A stretch of DNA of 6,385 nucleotides, from contig DAOVQV010000097.1 in NCBI GenBank assembly GCA_030628445.1, positions 1 through 6,385 of the forward strand, given 5' to 3'. The notes under the pieces were generated by a model. The model worked only from the letters and a program-made list of their open reading frames with translations. It ran no database searches and was not told where the DNA came from. Made by a program: the position numbers and the translations under genes. Positions 1-6,385 of the stretch are shown here, one piece after another. The number at the start of each line of letters is the position of its first letter. Position 1 is the first letter of the stretch. This DNA is from Phycisphaerae bacterium. GTDB lineage: Bacteria; Planctomycetota; Phycisphaerae; SM23-33.

Positions 1-2
1 GC

Positions 3-548
3 AACGGCCTGGCCGAGTGCGTCAAGCACGCAGTCATACGCGACGAGGGCTTGCTTGGCTTCATCGAACAGAACGCCGAGGCAATTCGCCACTGCGACCC
101 GGACGTGATGACGGAGTTTGTCGCACGAAACGTCGCCATAAAGGCTACCGTCGTCGCAGCCGACGAGCGCGAGATGGACCAGCGGGCGCACCTGAACTTC
201 GGTCATACCATCGGCCACGCGATCGAGGTGTTTATCGGGTATGAGAAGATCCCACACGGCCAGGGCGTCGCCCTGGGGATGATCGCCGCCTGTCGCATGG
301 CGGTGAATCGCGGGATCGCCGAAGCCGGCGCCGAGGAGCGAATAAGGAATATCCTGGAGCAGCTATCCTTACCGGTGAGCTGGTCCGGCCTCGATGCCCA
401 GCAGATTTGGCGGATCATGCAGCACGACAAGAAGGTCCGCGGCGGGCGAGTTCGCATGATATTGCCCAGCGGTTTGGGTAAAGTCGAGATTTATAACGAT
501 ATCACGGAAGAGTCCGTCCGCGAGGCCCTCGAAGCGATTGGGCCGTGA
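3..548 (+). CDS. aroB: 3-dehydroquinate synthase, C-terminal part (5' end outside window)
   Basis: AroB converts DAHP to 3-dehydroquinate, the second step of the cytoplasmic shikimate pathway, using NAD and a divalent metal. The open frame runs in from the left edge. The 181 visible residues are about half of a usual ~360-residue enzyme, so the N-terminal NAD-binding domain is missing. All three metal ligands of the family can be placed: Glu in NGLAECVKHAV (codon 15-17, matching the AEVIK motif), the first His of LNFGHTIGHAIE (204-206) and His of IPHGQGVALGM (255-257). The second His of GHTIGH (216-218) matches the catalytic His. The late motif HDKKVRGGRVRMILPSGLG is also typical of AroB. Nothing looks broken; the truncation is caused by the window edge. 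pyrD begins 16 bases after the stop, suggesting co-transcription. The family is secure; the real start cannot be seen. Confidence 0.95.
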   Translation, partial: NGLAECVKHAVIRDEGLLGFIEQNAEAIRHCDPDVMTEFVARNVAIKATVVAADEREMDQRAHLNFGHTIGHAIEVFIGYEKIPHGQGVALGMIAACRMAVNRGIAEAGAEERIRNILEQLSLPVSWSGLDAQQIWRIMQHDKKVRGGRVRMILPSGLGKVEIYNDITEESVREALEAIGP

Positions 549-564
549 CGGCGGGACAAAAACA

Positions 565-1542
565 ATGTCGCGAAAGAAAAACGCCAACCGCACTGCAAAA
601 CAGCCCGACCTGAGCGTCCAGATCGCCGGTGTGCAGTTAGCCAATCCCATGATGACCGCCAGCGGGACGTGCGGATACGCCACGGAGTACGCCGACTTCG
701 TGGACCTCACTGGGCTCGGGGCGTTTGTGACCAAGTCGATAACGCTCCACCCGCGCCTCGGGAATGAATACCCGCGAGTCGTCGAGACGCGGGCGGGAAT
801 GCTCAACGCGATCGGTATGGAAAACGTCGGGTTGGAGACGTTCGTCAAAGAGAAGGTTCCGCTGCTGGGGGAGCTGAAGGTGCCTATCTTCGTCAACGTC
901 GCCGGAACCAGCATCGATGACTGCGTCGCGGTCGCCGAGGCGTTGGAGAGCGTCGAGCCGGTCCGGGGCGTGGAACTCAATGTCTCCTGTCCCAACGTCA
1001 AAGAGGGCGGTATTCAATTCGGCGTCGATCCGAATCAGATCGCCAAGATCACCGCCGCGGTCCGGGCCGTCTGCCACAAGAACATCCTGATCGTCAAACT
1101 CTCGCCGAACGTCACGGACATCGCCACCATCGCCGCCGCAGCCGTCGACGCCGGCGCCGACGCGATAAGCATGATCAACACCTTCACTGCGATGGTGATC
1201 GACATAGAGACGCAAACCCCGATCCTCCACAACGTCACGGGGGGTCTGTCCGGCCCGGCGATCCGGCCCATCGCTGTCTACATGGTCCATCGCGTCTATA
1301 CCCAGGTCGCCAAGGGGGCGGGGGTGCCAATCATCGCCATGGGCGGGATCCAGACCCCGCGCGACGCGGTGGAGTTCCTCCTGGCAGGTGCGACGGGCCT
1401 GGCGGTGGGGACGAGTATGTTCGTCGATCCCGCCTGTATTCTGCGGATTCGCGATGGAATCGCCGATTACCTTCGCCGTCACGGGCTCAGCTCCGTTGGC
1501 GAGATTATCGGTGCGCTTCCCGTCGGCGGCGGTAGCGAATAG
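565..1542 (+). CDS. pyrD: Dihydroorotate dehydrogenase, class 1 (1B-like catalytic subunit)
   Basis: Oxidises dihydroorotate to orotate with FMN in de novo pyrimidine synthesis; class 1 enzymes are cytosolic. The protein is 325 residues from ATG 565, close to the usual ~310, and forms one TIM barrel. Visible motifs: MTASGTCGY (30-38) and the flavin-site Lys in TKSITLHPRLGNEYPR (K57); NVSCPNV (139-145), where Cys142 is the catalytic base of class 1 enzymes (class 2 uses Ser); LIVKLSPNV (K178); GGLSGPAIRPIA; and the C-terminal phosphate-binding segments MGGIQTPRDA and ATGLAVGTSMF. The NVSCPNVKEGG form resembles class 1B, which normally pairs with the FeS/FAD subunit PyrK; no pyrK is in the window. 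An in-frame TTG at 538 would add nine residues and overlap aroB. I prefer ATG 565, although no strong SD precedes it, so coupling to aroB translation is plausible. The N-terminal MSRKKNANRTAKQ is a basic tail before the domain. Confidence 0.93.
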   Translation: MSRKKNANRTAKQPDLSVQIAGVQLANPMMTASGTCGYATEYADFVDLTGLGAFVTKSITLHPRLGNEYPRVVETRAGMLNAIGMENVGLETFVKEKVPLLGELKVPIFVNVAGTSIDDCVAVAEALESVEPVRGVELNVSCPNVKEGGIQFGVDPNQIAKITAAVRAVCHKNILIVKLSPNVTDIATIAAAAVDAGADAISMINTFTAMVIDIETQTPILHNVTGGLSGPAIRPIAVYMVHRVYTQVAKGAGVPIIAMGGIQTPRDAVEFLLAGATGLAVGTSMFVDPACILRIRDGIADYLRRHGLSSVGEIIGALPVGGGSE

Positions 1543-1561
1543 GCTTTTTCCCGGCCCGGTC

Positions 1562-1589
1562 TTGCTCTGCGCCGAGGTCTGTTTATAAT
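1562..1589 (+). promoter_or_regulatory. Candidate sigma70-type promoter for the glycogen gene block
   Basis: A perfect -10 hexamer TATAAT lies at 1584-1589. A poor -35 match, TTGCTC, lies at 1562-1567, 16 bases upstream. The site is in the only long gap of the window, 120 bases before the glycosyltransferase start, and would give transcription from about 1596 with a leader of roughly 110 bases. An AT-only hexamer matching consensus is notable against the GC-rich surroundings. The weak -35 suggests either activator dependence or chance. This is inferred from sequence pattern and position only. Confidence 0.45.
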
Positions 1590-1608
1590 TCAGCGTACCC
1601 AGGGGAGA

Positions 1609-1618
1609 TGACCGGTCA
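1609..1618. promoter_or_regulatory. Perfect 10-bp palindrome TGACCGGTCA, possible operator
   Basis: TGACCGGTCA equals its own reverse complement. It begins 19 bases after the candidate -10 box, just beyond the predicted transcription start, which is a usual place for a repressor operator. No regulator gene is in the window and I do not recognise the site as that of a known family. The symmetry does not extend to the flanking bases, so chance occurrence remains possible. Confidence 0.25.
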
Positions 1619-1695
1619 GCTTTCACCTCGGCCGGGGACCGTGGCGACGTAACTGGTGTTCTTGATTGCGACGAGGTCTTTTTGGTCGGGCACAT

Positions 1696-1700
1696 AGAGG
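1696..1700 (+). promoter_or_regulatory. Ribosome binding site deciding the glycosyltransferase start
   Basis: AGAGG ends 8 bases before ATG 1709, a good Shine-Dalgarno spacing. It supports ATG 1709 over the in-frame TTG at 1682, which would add nine residues (MVGHIEVNR) ahead of the family's usual N-terminus. Confidence 0.55.
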
Positions 1701-1708
1701 TCAACCGA

Positions 1709-3073
1709 ATGCGAGTTTTCATGTTGGGCTGGGAGTTTCCGCCGCACATCAGCGGCGGGTTAGGCACGGCGTGCTACGGGCTTACCAAGGGCCTGGACGA
1801 GCTGGGAGTGGGAGTCTGTTTCGTGCTCCCCCAGGCGGTCCCTCCCGAGGCGACCAGCCACGTCTCGCTGCGCACCCCGGCTCACGTCCCCGCGGACGCA
1901 ATGGACGAAGCATCGGCCGAATCGATCGCGGTGGGGCACATCTTCGAAAATGTTGACCTGCGCCCCGTCGCCGCAGTGCTGCAACCATACGCCACGCCGG
2001 CGACGTATAAAGAATCGATAAAGAGGTTGATCGCCCAAAAGAGACGCTCATCTGAGGAGGGTGGTAAACCCGAACAGGTCGAGGCCCTCGAAGGCGCTCT
2101 GCAAGAGCCCATTCCCCGAGGTCCCCTCGCCACGGGCGCCGGTCTGCACTACGATGGCGACCTTATGGCGCAGGTATACCGCTACGCGCGGCTGGCCCTG
2201 GAGATCGCTCGGGCCGAGAGTTTCGATGTCATCCACGCCCACGACTGGATGACGTATCCGGCAGGGCTGGCGGTGGCGGCGGCAACGCACAAACCGCTGG
2301 TGGTCCACGTCCACAGCACGGAGTTCGACCGGTCCGGGGACAACGTAAACACGCAGGTCTACGAGATTGAACGAACGGGAATGCACGGTGCGGATCGCGT
2401 AGTTTGCGTCAGCTATCTGACCCGCAGCATCGTCACCTCCCGCTATGGCGTCCCGGCTGACCGCATCGAGGTTGTCTACAACGCCGTGGAGCTCCCGGCC
2501 GCCGACGCGCTGCCCATGAAGCCGATTCGCCACGATGAGAAGATCGTGCTGTTCCTGGGCCGCATTACCATGCAAAAGGGCCCGGAGTACTTTCTGATGG
2601 CCGCCAAGAAGGTCATCGCCAAATACAGCAAAGTTCGGTTCATCGTTGCAGGTTCCGGCGACATGATCGCCCCCTGCGTGGAGCTGACGGCGAGTTTGAA
2701 ACTCGGCAGCCACGTCACCTTTACGGGATTCCTGCGGGGCGGCGACGTCGACAGGGTGTTCCGCATGGCCGATTTGTACGTCATGCCCTCGGTCTCCGAG
2801 CCCTTCGGGATTGCGCCTCTGGAGGCCTTGTCGCATAACGTGCCGGTGATTATTTCTCGCCAGTCCGGGGTCTCAGAGGTCCTGACTCACGTTTTGAAGG
2901 TGGACTTCTGGGACACCGATGAGATGGCCAATAAGATCCTGGCGGTGCTTCGCCACCCGCCGCTCCAAAAGACGCTTCGGGACGCGGGCCAGATTGAACT
3001 GAAGAAACTTTCGTGGCGGGACAGCGCCGCCCAACTGAAACACCTCTACGCGGATCTTACCGTCCAAGCGTGA
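1709..3073 (+). CDS. Glycogen/starch synthase-like glycosyltransferase (GT-B fold, GT4/GT5 type)
   Basis: Probably transfers glucose from a nucleotide-sugar (ADP- or UDP-glucose) to an alpha-1,4-glucan. From ATG 1709 it has 454 residues, within the usual ~450-480 for GlgA-like enzymes. The N-terminal starch-synthase domain starts at once with MRVFMLGWEFPPHISGGLGT, where HISGGLG takes the place of the KTGGL nucleotide-sugar loop. IHAHDW (175-180) matches the His motif of GlgA. The C-terminal GT-B half (about 275-430) has FLGRITMQKGPEYF with R285 and K290 in the usual substrate-phosphate positions, then VAGSGD, and EPFGIAPLEAL giving the E-x7-E pair E364/E372. A charged segment rich in Lys/Glu (about 95-140) is a variable insertion before the conserved core. 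There is no signal peptide or membrane segment. The GH57 and debranching genes downstream support a glycogen role. A GT4 enzyme making another glucoside is the main alternative, so I give no symbol. Confidence 0.85.
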   Translation: MRVFMLGWEFPPHISGGLGTACYGLTKGLDELGVGVCFVLPQAVPPEATSHVSLRTPAHVPADAMDEASAESIAVGHIFENVDLRPVAAVLQPYATPATYKESIKRLIAQKRRSSEEGGKPEQVEALEGALQEPIPRGPLATGAGLHYDGDLMAQVYRYARLALEIARAESFDVIHAHDWMTYPAGLAVAAATHKPLVVHVHSTEFDRSGDNVNTQVYEIERTGMHGADRVVCVSYLTRSIVTSRYGVPADRIEVVYNAVELPAADALPMKPIRHDEKIVLFLGRITMQKGPEYFLMAAKKVIAKYSKVRFIVAGSGDMIAPCVELTASLKLGSHVTFTGFLRGGDVDRVFRMADLYVMPSVSEPFGIAPLEALSHNVPVIISRQSGVSEVLTHVLKVDFWDTDEMANKILAVLRHPPLQKTLRDAGQIELKKLSWRDSAAQLKHLYADLTVQA

Positions 3074-3111
3074 GGTGTTTCTTTTTCGCTCGCCGGTAAG
3101 ACGGGGCCTTG

Positions 3112-3126
3112 ACCCGCGCGGCGGGT
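3112..3126 (+). other. Short perfect hairpin in the glycosyltransferase-GH57 gap
   Basis: ACCCGC and GCGGGT form a 6-bp all-matched stem around a GCG loop, 20 bases before the GH57 ATG. A T-rich run (GTTTTC, 3131-3136) follows after a few bases, so it could be a weak terminator or attenuator, an mRNA processing or stability element, or nothing. CGGG at 3102-3105 could pair instead with the CCCG of the stem, giving a mutually exclusive fold. This is pattern only. Confidence 0.25.
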
Positions 3127-3145
3127 ATTCGTTTTCTATAGAGCT

Positions 3146-4330
3146 ATGGCATCAGTAGTCTTTTACTTTCAGGTTCACCAACCCTACCGCTTGCGGCGCT
3201 ATGGGGTGTTCGATTCCGAACCCTACTACTTTGATGAGGCCCGCAATGAGGAGATCTGCCGGAAGGTCGCCACCAAGTGCTACCTCCCGACCAATCGCCT
3301 CATGCTCGACCTGATCGATCGGTATAAGGGAGACTTCCGCGTAACCTATTGCGTCACGGGAACTATCATCGAGCAGATGCGGGCGTACATCCCCGAAGCG
3401 ATGGACAGCTTCATCGCCTTGGCGAACAGCGGGTGTACTGAGTTCATCGCGGAGACCTACCATCACAGCCTGGCGTTCCTATACAACCGCGAGGAATTCA
3501 TCGAACAGACGCGCATTCACCAGGACATGACGGAGGAGGTATTCGGCCAGCGGCCGCGGGTCTTTAGGAACACGGAACTGACGTACAACAACGATGTAGC
3601 CAAGACCGTCGAACAGATGGGCTTCGAGGCGATCCTGACCGAGGGGGCCGACCACGTCCTGGGCTACCGCAGCCCGAACTTCATCTACCGGCCTCCCAAC
3701 TGTCCCGATCTTAAGATGCTGCTGAAGAACTACCGACTTTCCGACGACATCGCGTTTCGCTTCGGGAACCGCCAGTGGCCCGAATGGCCGATGACGGCGG
3801 AGAAATTCACCAACTGGGTCGATCAGATTAACGGGAACGGGTATGTGTGCAACCTGTTCATGGATTACGAGACCTTCGGAGAGCACCAGTGGGCCGATAC
3901 CGGCATATTCGATTTCATGCGCGCCTTACCCGAGAAGATCCTGGCGACCGGGAAGAACGACTTCCTGACGGTCAGCGAGGCCATTCAGCGGTATCCCTGT
4001 GTCGGTGAAGTGGACATCCCGCACATGATCTCCTGGGCCGACACGGAGCGGGACCTGTCGGCCTGGCTGGGCAATAGCATGCAGGCCAACGCCTTGCACG
4101 ACGTCTACGCCCTGGCCGACGCTGTCCTGTCCAGCGGGGACGAACAGTTGATCGCGGACTGGCGCAAACTCCAGACGTCTGACCACTTCTACTACATGTG
4201 CACCAAGTGGTTCGCCGACGGGGACGTGCACAAATACTTCAACCCGTACGAATCGCCCTACGATGCCTACATCAACTACATGAATATCCTCGATAGCGTC
4301 CGGAACCGGGCCGCACGTCCCCCCACCTGA
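3146..4330 (+). CDS. Glycoside hydrolase family 57 alpha-glucan enzyme (alpha-amylase-like)
   Basis: GH57 enzymes cleave or transfer alpha-1,4-glucan chains with retention, on a (beta/alpha)7 barrel. This 394-residue protein carries the family's conserved regions in order: VHQPYRL near the N-terminus (His11, region 1), TGTIIEQ (region 2), FRNTELTYNND with E144 as the expected nucleophile (region 3), and FMDYETFGEHQ with D240 as the expected acid/base (region 4). The tail (SWADTERDLSAWLGN and the helical end) fits region 5 and the C-terminal bundle. The MDYETFGEH form recalls the Methanocaldococcus-type alpha-amylase subgroup more than the longer GH57 branching enzymes. There is no signal peptide, so it acts in the cytoplasm on stored glucan. 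It starts 72 bases after the glycosyltransferase; no strong SD precedes the ATG (only GAG, 3141-3143). Exact activity (amylase, glucanotransferase or branching) cannot be told from sequence; the GH57 assignment is firm. Confidence 0.9.
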   Translation: MASVVFYFQVHQPYRLRRYGVFDSEPYYFDEARNEEICRKVATKCYLPTNRLMLDLIDRYKGDFRVTYCVTGTIIEQMRAYIPEAMDSFIALANSGCTEFIAETYHHSLAFLYNREEFIEQTRIHQDMTEEVFGQRPRVFRNTELTYNNDVAKTVEQMGFEAILTEGADHVLGYRSPNFIYRPPNCPDLKMLLKNYRLSDDIAFRFGNRQWPEWPMTAEKFTNWVDQINGNGYVCNLFMDYETFGEHQWADTGIFDFMRALPEKILATGKNDFLTVSEAIQRYPCVGEVDIPHMISWADTERDLSAWLGNSMQANALHDVYALADAVLSSGDEQLIADWRKLQTSDHFYYMCTKWFADGDVHKYFNPYESPYDAYINYMNILDSVRNRAARPPT

Positions 4331-4385
4331 GCGTATGTCCGGGTCAATCAATGCGTTAATCCGCCGCGCCACGCCCAGCCGATAT

Positions 4386-4392
4386 AAGGGAG
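4386..4392 (+). promoter_or_regulatory. Ribosome binding site for the debranching enzyme
   Basis: AAGGGAG is a close Shine-Dalgarno match in the 65-base gap after the GH57 stop. It ends only 3 bases before ATG 4396, which is short (5 bases if the core is AAGGG), but no better start lies nearby, so it supports ATG 4396. Confidence 0.5.
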
Positions 4393-4395
4393 TCC

Positions 4396-6385
4396 ATGTC
4401 CAACCCAAACAACACCGACAGCGTCCTACCGGCGCCGATCGTCGTTGAATCCCGCGAAGATCAACGGGACATGCTGCTGAGGAAGGAATGGCTGATCGCC
4501 AACAGGATCGGCGCTTATGCATCCTCGACGGTGATTGGGTGTAACACTCGACGATATCATGGCTTGCTGGTCGCGGCCACCTCGCCCCCGGTCGGTCGGA
4601 TCACCGCCCTGTCCAGCGTCATGGAACAGCTTCTCGTCGGCGATGACAGATACGAATTGGCGACCAGCGAGTTCGCCGGGACTTTTTCGCCGAACGGCCT
4701 GAAGTATCTGGCCGAATTCCGCAACGACATGGCGCCGACGTTCGTCTATCGCGTTGGCGGGGCGCGGCTGACTAAGGAAATCGCACTGTCAGAGACGGCC
4801 AACGCGGTGGCCGTTAGGTATACACTGGTCGGCGGGCCGGCGGACCTTATCCTACAGCCCTTTGTCGCCCTGCGCGATTACCACGAGCTTTCAGACGCGG
4901 CCAAGGAACGTCAGTTGACCTTCGATTTGACCGAAGCGGGCGTCGTCGTCCAAGACCGACACCAAGCAGCATGGCCGCTGAACATCACGGCCGAGCACGC
5001 TGAGTTCCGGCCCGATCCCCAGTGGTGGTATCGCTTCCTGTACCGCATGGAGATAGCACGCGGGCAGGATGGGTTTGAGGATCTGTACACCCCGGGCGAG
5101 TTTCGCTGCCGGGTCGAGGACGGGCAGTGCTGTCAACTGACGGTAAGTCTAGGCGATCCTGTGTCAGTCGATTTTCCGGGCACGGTTCGGCGGCGCCGCC
5201 AGCGCTGCACCCAGATCATCCAGGCGGCCGGGGCGGACTGTGACGAGACGACACGAAGGCTCGCAGCCGCAACCGAGCCGTTCCTGGTGCGCCGGACCCT
5301 GGGCAAGACGCCCTTTTCGACGACAATCCTCGCCGGGTTTCACTGGTTCGCCGACTGGGGAAGAGACACTTTCATTTCCTTACCTGGTCTGCTCCTTGCG
5401 ACCGGGCGATTCGCCCAGGCCCGCCAGACCTTCGCCACCTTCGCCAAGTACATCGCTGAGGGTATGATTCCGAACCGCTTCGACGATAGTGACGGCCCGG
5501 CTCACTACAACAGTATCGACGCGTCGCTGTGGTTTATCATTGCGGCCGAGAGATACCTCCAAGGAACCGATGATCTGGAATTCTGGCGAGAGTTGCTCAT
5601 GCCCGCCGCTCACACCATCCTGACCGCCTACCGGGAGGGAACCGACTTCGGGATCCACGCCGACGCCGACGGGCTGCTAGCGGGCGGGTCCACCGGGACA
5701 CAGTTGACCTGGATGGACGCCGCCCCTGGTCAGGAGGTAATCACCCCGCGACACGGTGACGCCGTGGAGGTGAACGCCTTGTGGTACAGCGCACACCGTA
5801 TCATGGCGAGGCGGTGCGGACAAATCGACGCAAAGCTCGCGGGAGTCTATGAGGACCGGGCCGGGCTGATCCGGCGGGCGTTCGCCAAGACATTCTGGAA
5901 CCCCAGGGCCAGGTGTCTGTACGACTGCGTCACCGACGGTGTGCCCGATCCGGCGATCCGTCCAAACCAGATCTTTGCTGTTTCCCTCCCGTACAGTCCG
6001 CTGTCTGTCGAGCAGCAGCAGGGCGTCGTGGCGACGGTCGAGAAAGAGCTACTGACACCGTTCGGTCTGCGGACGCTTTCGCCGCGCGACGAAAGATATT
6101 GTCCGCGATACGAAGGTACGCCCGAACAGCGAGATCGGGCGTACCATCAGGGGACGGTCTGGCCGTGGCTGATGGGGGCGTTTATCGAGGCGTACTTAAA
6201 GGTTCGCGGTTATAAGCGACCCGCCGTAGAGCAGGCTCGGCGGTGGCTGAAGGGCTTCGACGCGCATCTTGGCGAGGCCGGGCTGGGCTATATCAGCGAG
6301 ATTTTCGACGCCGATTCCCCTCATAATCACCACGGGTGTATCGCTCAAGCCTGGTCTGTGGCGGAAATCCTGCGTGCCAAGCTGC
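4396..6385 (+). CDS. Glycogen debranching enzyme, amylo-alpha-1,6-glucosidase type (3' end outside window)
   Basis: Hydrolyses alpha-1,6 branch points of glycogen or limit dextrin, probably in the cytoplasm since no signal peptide is seen. The frame is open from ATG 4396 to the right edge (663 residues). The bacterial/archaeal GDE N-terminal domain begins at about residue 31 with EWLIANRIGAYASSTVIG and RRYHGLLVAA (52-61). The (alpha/alpha)6 catalytic domain starts near 300 with HWFADWGRDTFISLPGL (316-332). It continues through GTQLTWMDA (D441 a candidate acid), RPNQIFAVSLPYSPL (522-536), YHQGTVWPW (583-591), YISEIFDAD (E635 a candidate base) and CIAQAWSVAEIL (648-659). The last motif normally lies near the C-terminus, so probably only a few to some tens of residues are cut off. 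Bacterial GlgX debranching enzymes are GH13 and look different; this is the GH133-like family. Catalytic residue labels are inferred from motif positions. It is the third gene of the block. Confidence 0.93.
   Translation, partial: MSNPNNTDSVLPAPIVVESREDQRDMLLRKEWLIANRIGAYASSTVIGCNTRRYHGLLVAATSPPVGRITALSSVMEQLLVGDDRYELATSEFAGTFSPNGLKYLAEFRNDMAPTFVYRVGGARLTKEIALSETANAVAVRYTLVGGPADLILQPFVALRDYHELSDAAKERQLTFDLTEAGVVVQDRHQAAWPLNITAEHAEFRPDPQWWYRFLYRMEIARGQDGFEDLYTPGEFRCRVEDGQCCQLTVSLGDPVSVDFPGTVRRRRQRCTQIIQAAGADCDETTRRLAAATEPFLVRRTLGKTPFSTTILAGFHWFADWGRDTFISLPGLLLATGRFAQARQTFATFAKYIAEGMIPNRFDDSDGPAHYNSIDASLWFIIAAERYLQGTDDLEFWRELLMPAAHTILTAYREGTDFGIHADADGLLAGGSTGTQLTWMDAAPGQEVITPRHGDAVEVNALWYSAHRIMARRCGQIDAKLAGVYEDRAGLIRRAFAKTFWNPRARCLYDCVTDGVPDPAIRPNQIFAVSLPYSPLSVEQQQGVVATVEKELLTPFGLRTLSPRDERYCPRYEGTPEQRDRAYHQGTVWPWLMGAFIEAYLKVRGYKRPAVEQARRWLKGFDAHLGEAGLGYISEIFDADSPHNHHGCIAQAWSVAEILRAKL

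Noticed and set aside
1540..1560. Rho-independent terminator after pyrD (GGCTTTTTCCC)
   Set aside because: There is a run of five T but I could not find a stable stem immediately before it.
1573..1679. 8-bp direct repeat CGAGGTCT at 1573-1580 and 1672-1679
   Set aside because: Two short copies 99 bases apart are expected by chance fairly often, and the second copy has no regulatory context.
637..1767. 376-codon open frame on the minus strand opposite pyrD
   Set aside because: It covers a gene with clear family motifs on the other strand, is rich in Asp, Arg and Gly as expected from reading GC-rich codons backwards, and shows no recognisable domain.
2048..2836. 262-codon minus-strand frame inside the glycosyltransferase gene
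   Set aside because: Fully antisense to a well-supported gene, with no family motif and no SD-like start.
3109..3140. Possible promoter TTGACC ... TCTATA before the GH57 gene
   Set aside because: The spacer would be 20 bases, the -10 match is poor, and transcription would begin at about the ATG itself. The TTGACC also overlaps the hairpin arm.
3926..4522. 198-codon minus-strand frame spanning the GH57 end and the debrancher start
   Set aside because: It overlaps two supported genes and has the low-complexity Val/Gly/Arg/Asp pattern of a shadow frame.

Overview
This is a 6.4 kb stretch of a GC-rich bacterial chromosome. Every supported gene lies on the + strand. Gene density is high, gaps are short, starts are ATG, and Shine-Dalgarno-like sites precede some genes. 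I see no mobile element, CRISPR array, tRNA or rRNA. The gene content (a class 1B-like dihydroorotate dehydrogenase beside a compact GT / GH57 / debranching-enzyme glycogen block) would fit a Planctomycetota/Phycisphaerae-like lineage or another deep-branching bacterium. That placement is a low-confidence inference from gene content, not from a database match.

Layout. Positions 3-548 hold the C-terminal half of 3-dehydroquinate synthase (aroB, shikimate pathway), cut by the left edge. Sixteen bases later comes dihydroorotate dehydrogenase (pyrD, pyrimidine synthesis, 565-1542), probably co-transcribed with aroB. A 166-bp gap (1543-1708) is the only real regulatory space in the window. It carries a perfect TATAAT -10 box, a 10-bp perfect palindrome just downstream of it, and an SD-like AGAGG. 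It probably drives a second transcription unit.

That unit is a three-gene alpha-glucan (glycogen) block: a glycogen/starch synthase-like glycosyltransferase (1709-3073), a GH57 family alpha-glucan enzyme (3146-4330) and an amylo-alpha-1,6-glucosidase type debranching enzyme (4396 to the right edge, still open). Together they suggest synthesis or extension of an alpha-1,4-glucan, cleavage or transfer of alpha-glucan chains, and removal of alpha-1,6 branches. The grouping resembles archaeal-style glycogen loci, where a GT, a GH57 protein and a GDE sit together, more than the classical glgBXCAP operon.

I found no convincing previously undescribed system. The most useful observations are the unusual glycogen gene set, the promoter/palindrome region, and a small hairpin just upstream of the GH57 gene.
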